Shown here: piece by piece, positions 53,087 through 62,562 of the stretch
Layout of the letters: each line of letters opens with the position of its first letter
Numbering within the stretch: the stretch's first letter is position 1
Assembly: GCA_027019165.1 (NCBI GenBank)
Contig: JALUXC010000002.1
Span: 62,001-126,000, forward strand
Reading direction: 5' to 3'
DNA length: 64,000 nt
DNA from: Pseudophaeobacter sp.
GTDB taxonomy: Bacteria > Pseudomonadota > Alphaproteobacteria > Rhodobacterales > Rhodobacteraceae
Translations under genes and position numbers: made by a program
The notes under the pieces: generated by a model
What the model was told of the DNA's origin: nothing
The model's database searches: none
The model's input: the letters and a program-made list of their open reading frames with translations, nothing else

Positions 53087-55072
53087 TTACAGGCAGCCGC
53101 GCGGGACGGTTTCACTCCATTCCTTGACCAGCACCGGCTCTGATGCGCCGCCCTCATAGGCGTGAATGCGGCGCCAGAGGTAGAAATTCAGGGTATCGCA
53201 GGTCATCTTGTTCTCGGTGTCGATGGCCACCTGCCAATCGCCGCGTTCAAAGGTGAAGCGCCAGTCGGATTTGAAGGTAGCCGTTGCCGGATCATCTGGG
53301 TGGATCGCGTAGTGCATGGTGACATGGCTGCCCACCTGTTGCCCGTTGTGCGGGTTCACCGCCTCGCCGTAGTCGTCAAAGGTATCCAGCACCAGCGTGC
53401 CATCCGCCAACACCTTGGTTTCAGAGGTACCAGAGGGAGCGCGCAGCTCATCGCCGCCCAGGGTCGGATAAGGCTGCGCGGGACCGGGCGCTTGTGGGGC
53501 GATCTCGGCGCTCACGCTGCGCTCGGGCAGGATCAGGGCGCAGCCTGCAAGATCCAGCGTGATTTCCGCTGCCTCGGGCGCGGGCCAGACGATGGGCCAG
53601 TAGGAGGTAGACAGCGCCAGTCGCAGAACATGGCCCGGCCGCAGCACATGGGCGCATTCGCCCAACGTGAATTCCGCTTCATAACGCTGCCCCGGCACCA
53701 GCTTCTGAGGCGCATCATGGCCGTTCAGATGGGTGAGGTTAAAGGCCCGCAGGCTGATCCGCTGCGAGACACCATCTGGGGCAACATCACAAAGACGTCC
53801 GACGATCTGCGCCACCGGACGATCGACAGTAAAGGCAATGCGCACACGCGGGCGGCCCAGAACCTGCAGGTCTTCCGTCAGAGGCGCCGTGTCGAAACAG
53901 GCCGACATCGCATCATCGCCCGCCTGATCGCCGGGCAGTTCGTTGTCGATCCGCATCCCCGGGCAGAAATACCCGCCCGCCTGACCAAGGGTTGCCGGGT
54001 TTGAAACCCTGCAGTCCCCGCTGCCCGCAGTGTCGGTCAAAGAGTCTGTCGAAAGGTGAACCACCCGTTCGGTGACATTGGGCGAGGGCCAGTGCTGCTC
54101 GGCCACCCAGGTGCCTTGACGGGGTTTGTTTTCCTTGGTGGGGCCGAAGTGATCCTGCATGTAGACGCGGTAGTCAGGCAGTGCCTCCGCTCCGTTGTCC
54201 TCGCCTTTCAGCCAGTGGTCGAACCAGCGCAGCACCTCGCCGTGGAAATCCGACGCCTCCAGTTTCGAGATATGCGGGTAGCGATGCTCCCATGGTCCCA
54301 TCAGGGCCTTGCACGGCGCGGTAAGGTTGGCGGCCAGCATGGGCGGCGTGTTGAGATAGGCATCGGCCCAGCCGGTGATCGCCAGCACGGGCGCGGTGAT
54401 CGCGGACCAATCCTCGCAGACCGAGCCGTGTTTCCAGAAGTCATCACGGGTCTGATGGCGCAGCCAGTCGGCGGACATGAAGGGCAGCTTTTCGATCCGC
54501 TCCAGCCAGGCGTCGCGCCAGTCGGGGCGCAACTCGGGGTCAAGGGGCCGGGTCATATAGGCGAACATCTGGCTGCCCCAATTGGCATTGTCGCTCAGAA
54601 GACAGCCCCCCATAAAATGGATGTCGTCGGCATAGCGGTCGGCGGTGGAGGCGACCGAGACCACCGCCTGCAATTCAGGCGGGCGGCGATAGGCAAGCTG
54701 CAAGCCGTTGAAGCCACCCCAGGAGATGCCGATCATCCCGACCTTGCCGCTGCTCCAGGGTTGCGCTGCGATCCAGGTCAGAACCGCCTCGCCGTCGCTC
54801 AGCTCCTGTTCTGAGTATTCGTCATCAAACAGCCCCTCGCTGTCGCCGCTGCCTGCAATATCAACCCGGATGCAGGCATAGCCCTTTGAGGCAAAAACGG
54901 TGTGCGTCGTCTCATCCCTCGGCGCGGTGCCGTCACGCTTGCGATAGGGCAGGTATTCCAGGATTGCAGGGAACGGCCCCTCTCCCATTGGCAGCCAAAT
55001 GCGCGCCGCCAGACGCCGCCCGTCGGGCATGGGAATCCAAGTGTTTTCAATGAGGGTAAAGGGGGGGCGCAT
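53087..55072 (-). CDS. CocE/NonD-family serine hydrolase
   Basis: 661 residues. An alpha/beta hydrolase domain with nucleophile Ser117 in GMIGISWGGFNG and a downstream region with the CocE C-terminal jelly-roll pattern (VRIAFTVDRPVAQIVGRLCDVAPDG). No signal peptide. The family contains X-prolyl dipeptidyl peptidases, cocaine esterase and acylases. It follows a CoA-transferase by 51 bases on the same strand. An amide or ester hydrolase; substrate unknown. Confidence 0.85.
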   Translation of the reverse strand: MRPPFTLIENTWIPMPDGRRLAARIWLPMGEGPFPAILEYLPYRKRDGTAPRDETTHTVFASKGYACIRVDIAGSGDSEGLFDDEYSEQELSDGEAVLTWIAAQPWSSGKVGMIGISWGGFNGLQLAYRRPPELQAVVSVASTADRYADDIHFMGGCLLSDNANWGSQMFAYMTRPLDPELRPDWRDAWLERIEKLPFMSADWLRHQTRDDFWKHGSVCEDWSAITAPVLAITGWADAYLNTPPMLAANLTAPCKALMGPWEHRYPHISKLEASDFHGEVLRWFDHWLKGEDNGAEALPDYRVYMQDHFGPTKENKPRQGTWVAEQHWPSPNVTERVVHLSTDSLTDTAGSGDCRVSNPATLGQAGGYFCPGMRIDNELPGDQAGDDAMSACFDTAPLTEDLQVLGRPRVRIAFTVDRPVAQIVGRLCDVAPDGVSQRISLRAFNLTHLNGHDAPQKLVPGQRYEAEFTLGECAHVLRPGHVLRLALSTSYWPIVWPAPEAAEITLDLAGCALILPERSVSAEIAPQAPGPAQPYPTLGGDELRAPSGTSETKVLADGTLVLDTFDDYGEAVNPHNGQQVGSHVTMHYAIHPDDPATATFKSDWRFTFERGDWQVAIDTENKMTCDTLNFYLWRRIHAYEGGASEPVLVKEWSETVPRGCL

Positions 55073-55123
55073 CGTGGTCTTCCAATGTCAGAGTCTCTGG
55101 CGCCACCCTGCCCCCGCGCCCTG

Positions 55124-56227
55124 CTATTTGGCAAGCTTTGGCGCGGATTTTTCAAGCGCGAGTTCCGCATCCGAGAATTTCCAGGGCCCGCGCACACCCG
55201 GCACGCCTTCGGGCGCGATCTGCATGCCACGATGGCGGATCTGTGGATCGTCAAAGGCCTGACCGATGGTGTTGATCGGCCCGGCGGGCACTGTCGCGGC
55301 CTCAAGTGCTTTCAGCAGGTCGGCTTGCGTCCATTGGATCAGTGCCGCCTCCAAGAGGGCAGTCAGATCGGTTCGGTTGGCCACGCGGGACTGGTTGGTG
55401 AGGAACCGCGCATCCACCTTGAGATCCGGCAGATCCAAAGCGTCGCACAGCCGCTGGAACTGCCCGTCATTGCCCACCGCCAGAATGATATGCCCGTCCT
55501 TTACCGCCATCACCTGATAGGGCGCGATATTGGGGTGGTCGTTGCCAAGGCGCGTGGGGCTGGTGCCCGTGGCCAGATAGTTCATCGCCTGATTGGCCAG
55601 CATCGCCGTTGCGCAATCCAAAAGGGACATATCCAGATGCTGCCCCCGGCCCGTGGTGTGCCTCTGCTCCACCGCCGCAAGGATGCCGATGGTGCCATAG
55701 AGACCCGTCACGATATCAGTGATGGCAACGCCCACCTTCTGTGGCTGACCTGCGGGGTCACCGGTGATCGACATCAGCCCCGACATGCCCTGAAGCAAGA
55801 AGTCATAGCCCGCGCGGCTCGCATAGGGGCCGTCCTGTCCAAAGCCAGTGACGGAGCAATAGATCAGGCGCGGGTTCACCTTTTTCAGGCTGTCATAGTC
55901 CAGCCCGTATTTCCTGAGCCCTCCGACCTTGAAATTCTCGATCAGAATGTCCGCGTCCTTGATCAGATCGAGGACCGTCTGCCGACCTTCCGGGGTGCGA
56001 AAATCTGCCGTCACGCAGTCCTTGCCCCTGTTAGCGGCATAGTAATAGGCGGCTGTTTTGTCTTCGTCGCGTTCAATGAACGGGGGGCCCCAATGGCGGG
56101 TATCATCGCCAGCCTCGGCTTCGACCTTGACCACTTCCGCGCCCAGATCCGCAAGGGACTGGCCGATCCACGGACCGGCCAGAATGCGCGCAAGTTCAAC
56201 CACTTTGAGGCCTGAAAGAGGGGTCAT
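55124..56227 (-). CDS. CaiB/BaiF-family CoA-transferase (canonical order)
   Basis: 367 residues with the standard class III layout: N-terminal GLKVVELARILAGPWIGQSLADLGAEVVKV, ILIENFKVGGLRKYGLD, catalytic aspartate in RAGYDFLLQGMSGLM, then the small domain (PYQVMAVKDGHIILAVGND). ACAGGAG lies upstream of the start. It exchanges CoA between acids; donor and acceptor are unknown. Upstream of the CocE hydrolase. Confidence 0.9.
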   Translation of the reverse strand: MTPLSGLKVVELARILAGPWIGQSLADLGAEVVKVEAEAGDDTRHWGPPFIERDEDKTAAYYYAANRGKDCVTADFRTPEGRQTVLDLIKDADILIENFKVGGLRKYGLDYDSLKKVNPRLIYCSVTGFGQDGPYASRAGYDFLLQGMSGLMSITGDPAGQPQKVGVAITDIVTGLYGTIGILAAVEQRHTTGRGQHLDMSLLDCATAMLANQAMNYLATGTSPTRLGNDHPNIAPYQVMAVKDGHIILAVGNDGQFQRLCDALDLPDLKVDARFLTNQSRVANRTDLTALLEAALIQWTQADLLKALEAATVPAGPINTIGQAFDDPQIRHRGMQIAPEGVPGVRGPWKFSDAELALEKSAPKLAK

Positions 56228-56294
56228 GACGGCTCCTGTCGTTCAAATGATGTCGCCTGTGTAGCCTAGCCCCACGGCCACAGCAATCAGCCCA

Positions 56295-57368
56295 TCACTT
56301 GCCCTTGATTCGCACGGTGAAGCTGGTCTTTGCCCCGGGCGGTGGCGGCGGGAAGGGGGCCGCGCGGCGCACTTGGGCCACCGCGATCTCATCCAGCCGC
56401 GCCGAGCCGGAGCTGCGCGCCAGTGACAGCCCCGCAAGACCGCCGCCGGGACCGATGCGAAAGGCCACCATTGCCTCGCCGCGCACATTGGCGCGCCGTT
56501 TCGCCCGCTGGATGCGCCGCATGACAAGGCCGGGATAGTTGCTGGCGGCCGCATTGCCCTGCGCCTTGGCCGTGCCGCCCTCGGTGCGCGCCTGCCCGCC
56601 CGGTTTCGCCGCCCGCCCTTCGGAGACGCCGCGGGTGGCATTGGCATCGCTGTTGCCGCGCGGTTTCGCGGGGGCTTCCTGCCGTTTTGTGACGCGCTCA
56701 ACCGGCTGTTCAGGCTGCGGTTTGGGCGGGGTTTTTACTGGCTCAGGCGGGCGGGTGAGCGGTTTCAGGGAAACCGTGACCTCAGGGGCCTGCGGGGTTG
56801 GCTCCTCTGGTTTCTGCTCTTGTGGCGGTGGTGGCTTTGCAGGGTCAACCGGCTTGGCCGCAGCGGCTTCCTGAACCGGAACCGGCTCCGCGCGCTCTGG
56901 CTCTGGCCGGTCCGGTTGCTGGGCCTCAGGAGCCTCGGTCTTTTGCGTCTCCTTTGGGGGCTCGCTGCGCGCAGGGGGCTCCGCCGGGGTCTGCGGTTCG
57001 GGGTCAGAGACAGGTGGCATGATCTCTATGCCAGGTGTCACCGGAGCGGTCGCCACCGGCGTCATCGCTTGCACCGGGGTCGGTGCAGGGGAGATCGGTG
57101 CTGGCGGCTGAACCGGTTGAACGGCCTTTGTAACCTCTGGCGGCGTCTCGGTCGGCTGGGGTGTTTCCTGCACTTCTTGCGGCGGCTCGGGCGTTTCCAC
57201 GCCCATGGCGAGATTGGCAAAAGAGGTTCCCTCTGCCGCAAGGGCCGTCTGGCGACCGGCGATTTCAACATCCGTGCGGTGGGTCAGGAAGACGGCGCTT
57301 CCATGTGCGGCTGCCGCTGTGGCCAGAGCCAGAACAGCGATCACGCGGGAATGCGGAACCCGACTCAT
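56295..57368 (-). CDS. tonB: TonB-family energy transducer
   Basis: 357 residues. N-terminal membrane anchor (VIAVLALATAAAAHGSAVFL), a long Pro/Glu/Lys-rich spacer (about 55-250) that spans the periplasm, and the C-terminal TonB domain (YPGLVMRRIQRAKRRANVRGEAMVAFRIG). It couples inner-membrane ExbBD energy to the haem receptor. Overlaps exbD by four bases. Confidence 0.9.
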   Translation of the reverse strand: MSRVPHSRVIAVLALATAAAAHGSAVFLTHRTDVEIAGRQTALAAEGTSFANLAMGVETPEPPQEVQETPQPTETPPEVTKAVQPVQPPAPISPAPTPVQAMTPVATAPVTPGIEIMPPVSDPEPQTPAEPPARSEPPKETQKTEAPEAQQPDRPEPERAEPVPVQEAAAAKPVDPAKPPPPQEQKPEEPTPQAPEVTVSLKPLTRPPEPVKTPPKPQPEQPVERVTKRQEAPAKPRGNSDANATRGVSEGRAAKPGGQARTEGGTAKAQGNAAASNYPGLVMRRIQRAKRRANVRGEAMVAFRIGPGGGLAGLSLARSSGSARLDEIAVAQVRRAAPFPPPPPGAKTSFTVRIKGK

Positions 57369-57754
57369 TTCAGGGCCCTTTCCGACACCAAAATCACCCT
57401 CTTCGCTCCGGCGGCGCGCAGGGTATTGCCGATTTTCACCAACTCACGCGCAGGCAGGTCACGATCCGGCACCACGCGCAGGGCCTCGCGCGCCTCATCC
57501 GGCAGGGCCGCGATATGCGCTCCGGCATCCGCCACATCCGCGCCCCGATAGCTGAGCCGGCCATCCTTGTGAATCACCAGCGTATCAGGCGGGGCAACCC
57601 CTTCAAGATCGGCGGTGCTGACCAGTTTGATCTCCCGGTCGAGCGGCGGCGCAAGGGTGCCTGCAATCATGAAAAAGACCAGCATCAGAAACACGATGTT
57701 GATCAGCGCGATGGTCGGCTCACGCTCGGATTGTATCTTTTGCCGGATCTGCAT
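57365..57754 (-). CDS. exbD: ExbD-type biopolymer transporter (second)
   Basis: 129 residues. Single N-terminal span with the proton-path aspartate pattern (TIALINIVFLMLVFFMIAG) and a periplasmic domain. In this copy the span reads ALINIVF where the partner has SLIDVIF, so the essential aspartate is replaced by asparagine. Its start shares the final base of the other ExbD stop. TonB follows with a four-base overlap. Confidence 0.88.
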   Translation of the reverse strand: MQIRQKIQSEREPTIALINIVFLMLVFFMIAGTLAPPLDREIKLVSTADLEGVAPPDTLVIHKDGRLSYRGADVADAGAHIAALPDEAREALRVVPDRDLPARELVKIGNTLRAAGAKRVILVSERALK

Positions 57755-58137
57755 CAGCCAAGCACCACCGTCTGCAACCCTTCAACCTGGCGCAAGGCCG
57801 TCAGCAAATCGACCAGCCGCTGCGCGCTCGCTGTCTCATCCGGACTGATGAGCACTAGGTGCCCGCCTCCGTCCTGCGGCTGCAGGCGCACAAGATCGGC
57901 GATCCGTCCCAGATCCGCCTTCTGGCCGTTGAGGGTCAGATCCTCGGCGCTGAGCGTGACAAAGAGCTTTTGCCGATCCTGCACATTGGTGCCCTTGCCC
58001 GCCGACATCAGCTCAACCTCGCCGAACTTGGAGAAAGTCGAGGTCAGCATGAAAAACAGCAGGAGCAGGAAGATCACATCGATGAGCGAGGTCATCGACA
58101 GCCGCCTGCGGGGCTTGCCCTGCAGCTTAACCGGCAT
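57754..58137 (-). CDS. exbD: ExbD-type biopolymer transporter (first)
   Basis: 127 residues from the ATG at 58137, which overlaps the exbB stop by 11 bases; a longer in-frame start at 58206 lies in exbB. The span reads MTSLIDVIFLLLLFFMLTS with the conserved aspartate. With ExbB it forms the proton-driven motor. Confidence 0.88.
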   Translation of the reverse strand: MPVKLQGKPRRRLSMTSLIDVIFLLLLFFMLTSTFSKFGEVELMSAGKGTNVQDRQKLFVTLSAEDLTLNGQKADLGRIADLVRLQPQDGGGHLVLISPDETASAQRLVDLLTALRQVEGLQTVVLG

Positions 58138-58789
58138 GGCGCACCTCTTGTGCCACATCCGGCAATTCGGTCGGGCAAAAGAGGATGCGCAAGGCACGGT
58201 TGGCAAAGACCCGTTCGTTTTGCATGCGCGCGGTCAGCCAGCTCAGCACCAGCGAGGTGGGCATCGCCACTGCCAGCCCCGCAGCCGTGGTCAATAGCGC
58301 CACCCAGATGCCCCCTGCCAGCAGGGCCGGATCGACCGAAGAGCCTGCGGATTGCAGCTTCTGAAAGGCCTCGATCATGCCGATCACCGTGCCAAAGAGC
58401 CCCATCAGCGGCGCCAGCTGTGAGACCATGTCCAAGGCCCCAAGACCGCGTTCGAGCCGGGCAAAGCAATCTTCTGCCTCGGCATCGGCGCGGGCAGACA
58501 GGGCCTCGGTCTGGGCCTGTTCGCCCTCGGCGGACAGGGCTGTACGAAACACCGGGGCGAGATAGGATTTGCTGCTTTCCAGATGCCGCAATGCCGTGTC
58601 GCGGTCGCCATGATCCCAGGCTGTGACAGCGGCGCTTAGGTGTGCATGACGCCCCACGCTGGCGGCGCGATACTGCCAGATCTTGTAGAGCACCAGCGCT
58701 GCGGTCAGCACCGAAACCACCAGCAGCAAAAGGACCACCGGGCCGCCAAGATCCAGCACCCGATTCAACGCATCGGTCACAAGGGTCAT
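58127..58789 (-). CDS. exbB: ExbB-type MotA/TolQ/ExbB proton channel protein
   Basis: 220 residues. Three spans: about 16-35 (GGPVVLLLLVVSVLTAALVL), then the pair with APLMGLFGTVIGMIEAFQKL and GGIWVALLTTAAGLAVAMPTSL, the core motifs. Pentamer forming the inner-membrane motor. Its start overlaps the small secreted protein stop by four bases. Confidence 0.9.
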   Translation of the reverse strand: MTLVTDALNRVLDLGGPVVLLLLVVSVLTAALVLYKIWQYRAASVGRHAHLSAAVTAWDHGDRDTALRHLESSKSYLAPVFRTALSAEGEQAQTEALSARADAEAEDCFARLERGLGALDMVSQLAPLMGLFGTVIGMIEAFQKLQSAGSSVDPALLAGGIWVALLTTAAGLAVAMPTSLVLSWLTARMQNERVFANRALRILFCPTELPDVAQEVRHAG

Positions 58790-59223
58790 CCAATCAGCTC
58801 CTGATCCGTGCGGCTGGTGAGGCTGAGGTTGCGGCTACAGGCGCCCTCGGCCAGAGCCTCTCCGGTGCAGGTGGTGGCCCCGTTGATCAGAACGCGGCTG
58901 ATGGCGCTGCAGCTGCGTGCGAACTGGAACTGACGCACCCGCATCCGCCCGGCGGGCAGATCCTGAAAATCCAGCAGCGTCAGTCGCGCCACCTGACCGT
59001 TTTCATCAAAGAGGACCGTTTCATAGACCGCCTGGGCGATGTCCTGCGCATGGCCATTCTGCGCCACAAAGGACAACAGGCAGGCCTCGCCCACCTGCTC
59101 TGCTGCGCTCAGTTCGATGGAAACCGCTGGCGCGGCGGCGGGGTCATCGGCCAGCGCTGCGCCCCCAAGCCCCGCCAGCATCACTGCTGCCGGGGCCACC
59201 CATTTCATATTCGGACGTATCAT
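58786..59223 (-). CDS. Secreted small four-cysteine protein in haem operon
   Basis: 145 residues. Signal peptide about 1-25 (MKWVAPAAVMLAGLGGAALA). The mature part contains four cysteines (GEACLLSF, ARSCSAIS, TTCTGE, GACSRN), consistent with two disulfides, and no domain I recognise. It lies between the receptor (26 bases) and exbB (four-base overlap), so it is made with the TonB system. A periplasmic accessory in haem uptake is inferred from position only. Confidence 0.7.
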   Translation of the reverse strand: MIRPNMKWVAPAAVMLAGLGGAALADDPAAAPAVSIELSAAEQVGEACLLSFVAQNGHAQDIAQAVYETVLFDENGQVARLTLLDFQDLPAGRMRVRQFQFARSCSAISRVLINGATTCTGEALAEGACSRNLSLTSRTDQELIG

Positions 59224-59249
59224 GGAAATCCTCTTTGATGTCGGTTGTG

Positions 59250-61253
59250 TCAGAAGGTCTTGGCCAGGGTCAGTTTCACGTTCCGTCCAGCGGCTTTCTC
59301 GGTTGCAAGGTTCGCCTGATAGGTCCGGTCAAAGGCGTTCTCGATCCCCAGACGCACCTCGGCGCCTTGCAAAACGCCGCTTTGCGGACGATAGGTCGCA
59401 CGCAGGTTGCTGATCCCGTAGCCGCCGTGGTTGCGATTGCCGTTCTCGGCAACGACCTGCTCCCAGCTGATATCCCAGGCCTGGTTGATCCGCTTGCCGA
59501 CTGTCAGGCGGGCCGAATTCGCCGGCGCATTGCTCCACTCCACCACTGCGCCCGAGGTATTGGTCGCCTCATAATCCCCGTAGGCCGCGTTCAGGTCGAA
59601 ATAGAGGCCGCTGTCCATGGCATAGGTCAACTCCAGTTCCGCGCCCTGGCTATCCACGGCGTTGATGGCCGAATAGGAGGTCACATCCCAAAGATCGGTC
59701 ACAAAGAGATTGAGCTTGGCCTGCAGGGAGTCGCCGCCTGCAAACACATCGCTGGCCGCATAAGAGGCCCCGACCTCGAAGGTCTGCGATTTTTCCGGCT
59801 GGTTCATATAGGTGGCGTTGTTCAGATCGTCGAGGATCGGCAGGCTTTCGGTATAAGCCGCGCTGGCAAAGACCGAGAAACCCGAGGCGAACTCATAGCG
59901 CGCCGAGATACCACCCATGAGCGCCGAATTGTCATACTCATCACCGGCATAGGTCGCCGCGCCCTTGATCGTCTGGTCTTCCCAGCGCAGCGCAGGTGTG
60001 ATCGTCCAGTTGTTGCCCAGATCGATGTCATCCAACAGGAACAGGGCGATCCGCTCATCCGTGCCGCCGGGCACAGAAACGGCCCCGCTCATGGGGCTAA
60101 CCTGGCTTTCAAGGCGATCTCTTTTGGTCCACTCCACCCCGACCCGCATGTTATGTGAGGCGGCGCCGGTGCGGAAGAACATGGCGTTTTTGACGGTCAG
60201 CTTGTCGATGGTGTAGTCGTGATCGCCATCCAAAAGGTAGTCGGCAAAACCGCCCGGGTTTGTCGGCTCGCTTTCGATATAGATGTCCGAATAGGAGTAC
60301 TGCACCGACAGATCGATCAGATCATTGCCCACCGGGTTGTACTCATACTTCAGAGTCGCAACTTCGGATTCTGTATGACGGTTTACGTTGCCAAAGTTGA
60401 CCACATTGAAGGCATCGTAGGGGGCATCAAATTCGTCCGTTGATGTCTTTTGATAGGCAAAGGTCAGGCCATGCTCATTGGCATCGCCAAAAGTGTATTT
60501 GAACTTGGCCAGCCCCGAATATGGCTCGGTGCCTGAATAGGTCACCACATTGCCGTCGCCATCTTTGTAGGCGTCGGTATCGCGTTTGGTGTAATTCAGC
60601 AGGACTTCAAAGTTCTCCATCGGCTGCCAGGCGATGATCGAAGAGCTGTGGTAGCCTTCACCATTCGACGAGTAGCCAAGCGTCTGACGAAAGCGCAGGC
60701 CGATCTCACCGCCGGTAAAGTCAGAGGCATCCTTGGTCTCGAACTGCACGACACCACCAACGATGCCAGAGCCGAATTCGAATGTGCCCACGGTGCCCCG
60801 GATCACCGACACGCTTTTGTACAGCGAGGGGTCGGTAAACAGCTGCGTGCCGATGCGGTAAATCTCTTCCGAACCGGTGGTGGCGCCGTCGATGACAATC
60901 GCAACCTTCTGGTCGGTGCCATAGGTGCCGTTGGCGCCAAAGCCGCGGATGTTGATGCCGGATCCTTCGGGGCGCGAGCCGTTCACCAGCGCCACCCCTG
61001 GAACGGAATCGATCAGCTCAGCCACAGTGCCAGCCTGACGGTCATCGATTTCTTCCTGGTTGATCACGGTTACAGGCACTGCGGTGCCGACCTGAACTTC
61101 GCGCTTGCCCTGGGTCAACTCAACGGTGCCAAGAAACGCATCGCCCTGCACTTCGCTTGCCGCTTCCTGCGCCTGAGCGCCCATTCCCATAGACAGCCCC
61201 AGAACCGACACGGTCCCCAACAGCCGCAATCCAATACGGTCTTTGCCCATCAC
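59250..61253 (-). CDS. hmuR: TonB-dependent haem receptor (HmuR-like)
   Basis: 667 residues. Signal peptide about 1-28 ending GAQAQEA, plug domain (VTVINQEEIDDRQAGTVAELI; GINIRGFG) and a 22-strand barrel ending in Phe (VKLTLAKTF), the outer-membrane assembly signal. Context with hmuSTU, tonB and exbBD supports haem or haemoprotein as ligand. Divergent from hmuS. Confidence 0.88.
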   Translation of the reverse strand: MMGKDRIGLRLLGTVSVLGLSMGMGAQAQEAASEVQGDAFLGTVELTQGKREVQVGTAVPVTVINQEEIDDRQAGTVAELIDSVPGVALVNGSRPEGSGINIRGFGANGTYGTDQKVAIVIDGATTGSEEIYRIGTQLFTDPSLYKSVSVIRGTVGTFEFGSGIVGGVVQFETKDASDFTGGEIGLRFRQTLGYSSNGEGYHSSSIIAWQPMENFEVLLNYTKRDTDAYKDGDGNVVTYSGTEPYSGLAKFKYTFGDANEHGLTFAYQKTSTDEFDAPYDAFNVVNFGNVNRHTESEVATLKYEYNPVGNDLIDLSVQYSYSDIYIESEPTNPGGFADYLLDGDHDYTIDKLTVKNAMFFRTGAASHNMRVGVEWTKRDRLESQVSPMSGAVSVPGGTDERIALFLLDDIDLGNNWTITPALRWEDQTIKGAATYAGDEYDNSALMGGISARYEFASGFSVFASAAYTESLPILDDLNNATYMNQPEKSQTFEVGASYAASDVFAGGDSLQAKLNLFVTDLWDVTSYSAINAVDSQGAELELTYAMDSGLYFDLNAAYGDYEATNTSGAVVEWSNAPANSARLTVGKRINQAWDISWEQVVAENGNRNHGGYGISNLRATYRPQSGVLQGAEVRLGIENAFDRTYQANLATEKAAGRNVKLTLAKTF

Positions 61254-61322
61254 ATTTTCCTTCGCATCTCTTCAATTCTGAACCGAAGGCTTGCACGGGG
61301 CTGGCACGGTATTTCTGAGTGT

Positions 61323-61336
61323 ATTTTAGCGAAAAT
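61323..61336. promoter_or_regulatory. AT-rich inverted repeat between hmuR and hmuS
   Basis: ATTTT-agcg-AAAAT in an AT-rich stretch of the 238-base divergent spacer (61254-61491). It lies where an iron or haem regulator site is expected; the match to any specific Irr or Fur-type box is not good enough to name one. Confidence 0.3.
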
Positions 61337-61491
61337 CAAAATTCCGCTTGAGCCTGATAGTAAAGGTGATAAAAACAGTCAACATAAATTCAGCCGTGCT
61401 GCACAGACAGCCGCCAGCGTGCCTTGCCCTACGGCAGACACAGCCAGCCCTTTCTCAAATGCCACCAAGATCGCCTTTGAAAGGGCCAGAC

Positions 61492-62562
61492 ATGACCAAA
61501 GCCACTCCTGTCAGCGCAGAAGAGATTCGCGCCGCGCGCACCGAACATTCAGAGCTCCGCGACCGCGACTTTGCGGCCAAGCTGAACATCACCGAAGCGC
61601 AGCTGGTTGCCGCATATACTGGGGCGGGCGTGATTCGACTTTTGGCAGATCCCAATACAGTCTTCCCGCGTCTCCAGGATCTGGGGGAGGTGATGGCGCT
61701 GACCCGCAATGAGTCCTGCGTGATCGAAAAAGTGGGCACCTACAGACACTACCAAAGCGGCGAACACGCCTGCATGGTATTGACCCCGGAAATCGACCTG
61801 CGCCTGTTCCCCCGCCATTTTGCCTATGCCTTTGCGGTTGAACGTGAGGGGAAAAAGGGCCTTGCCCGGTCGATCCAGTTCTTTGATGCTGCAGGCGATG
61901 CCGTTCACAAGGTGCACCTGCGCGAAGCCTCGAACCTTGAGGCCTGGGACAGCCTGATCGCCGATCTTGCGCATGATGATCAAGCCGACACGCTGGAACT
62001 GGCAGAGCGCACGCCTCCTGAAGCCGCCAAGGCGGACCCGGAAAAGGCAGAGGTATTGCGCCAAGAATGGGCCAAGATGACCGACACCCACCAGTTCATG
62101 CGCCTGACCTCGAAACTCAAGATGAACCGCCTTGGCGCTTATCGCATCGTGGGTGAACCCTTTGCCCGCCCACTGCCGACAAATACCGTGAACACCATGT
62201 TGGATGCCGTGCGTGATCAGGAGATCGAGGTGATGATCTTTGTCGGGAACAAAGGCTGCATCGAAATCCACGGCGGCCCGGTCCGGCACCTGCGCGAAAT
62301 GGGACCCTGGCAGAACATCCTTGACCCTGGCTTTGACCTGCACCTGCGCCTTGATCACGTGGCGGAGGTCTGGGCCGTCAACAAGCCTACCAAACGCGGC
62401 GATGCCATTTCATACGAGGCGTTTGACGCAAATGGCACCATCATCTTTCAGGTCTTCGGGCGCCGCACCGAGGAAAACGACAGCCGCCCCGCTTGGAATG
62501 CCATTGTCGCTTCCCTGCCCTCGCTTGAAGCCGAGACCACAGCAGAGGTGGAGACCGCATGA
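61492..62562 (+). CDS. hmuS: Haemin-degrading factor HmuS
   Basis: 356 residues from the ATG at 61492 (AAAGGG seven bases upstream); the frame upstream is spacer. Two homologous halves typical of HemS/HmuS (first with RLLADPNTVFPRLQDLGEVM, second with GPVRHLREMGPWQNILDPGF). It handles imported haem in the cytoplasm, releasing iron or transferring haem. Starts the hmuSTU operon. Confidence 0.9.
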   Translation: MTKATPVSAEEIRAARTEHSELRDRDFAAKLNITEAQLVAAYTGAGVIRLLADPNTVFPRLQDLGEVMALTRNESCVIEKVGTYRHYQSGEHACMVLTPEIDLRLFPRHFAYAFAVEREGKKGLARSIQFFDAAGDAVHKVHLREASNLEAWDSLIADLAHDDQADTLELAERTPPEAAKADPEKAEVLRQEWAKMTDTHQFMRLTSKLKMNRLGAYRIVGEPFARPLPTNTVNTMLDAVRDQEIEVMIFVGNKGCIEIHGGPVRHLREMGPWQNILDPGFDLHLRLDHVAEVWAVNKPTKRGDAISYEAFDANGTIIFQVFGRRTEENDSRPAWNAIVASLPSLEAETTAEVETA

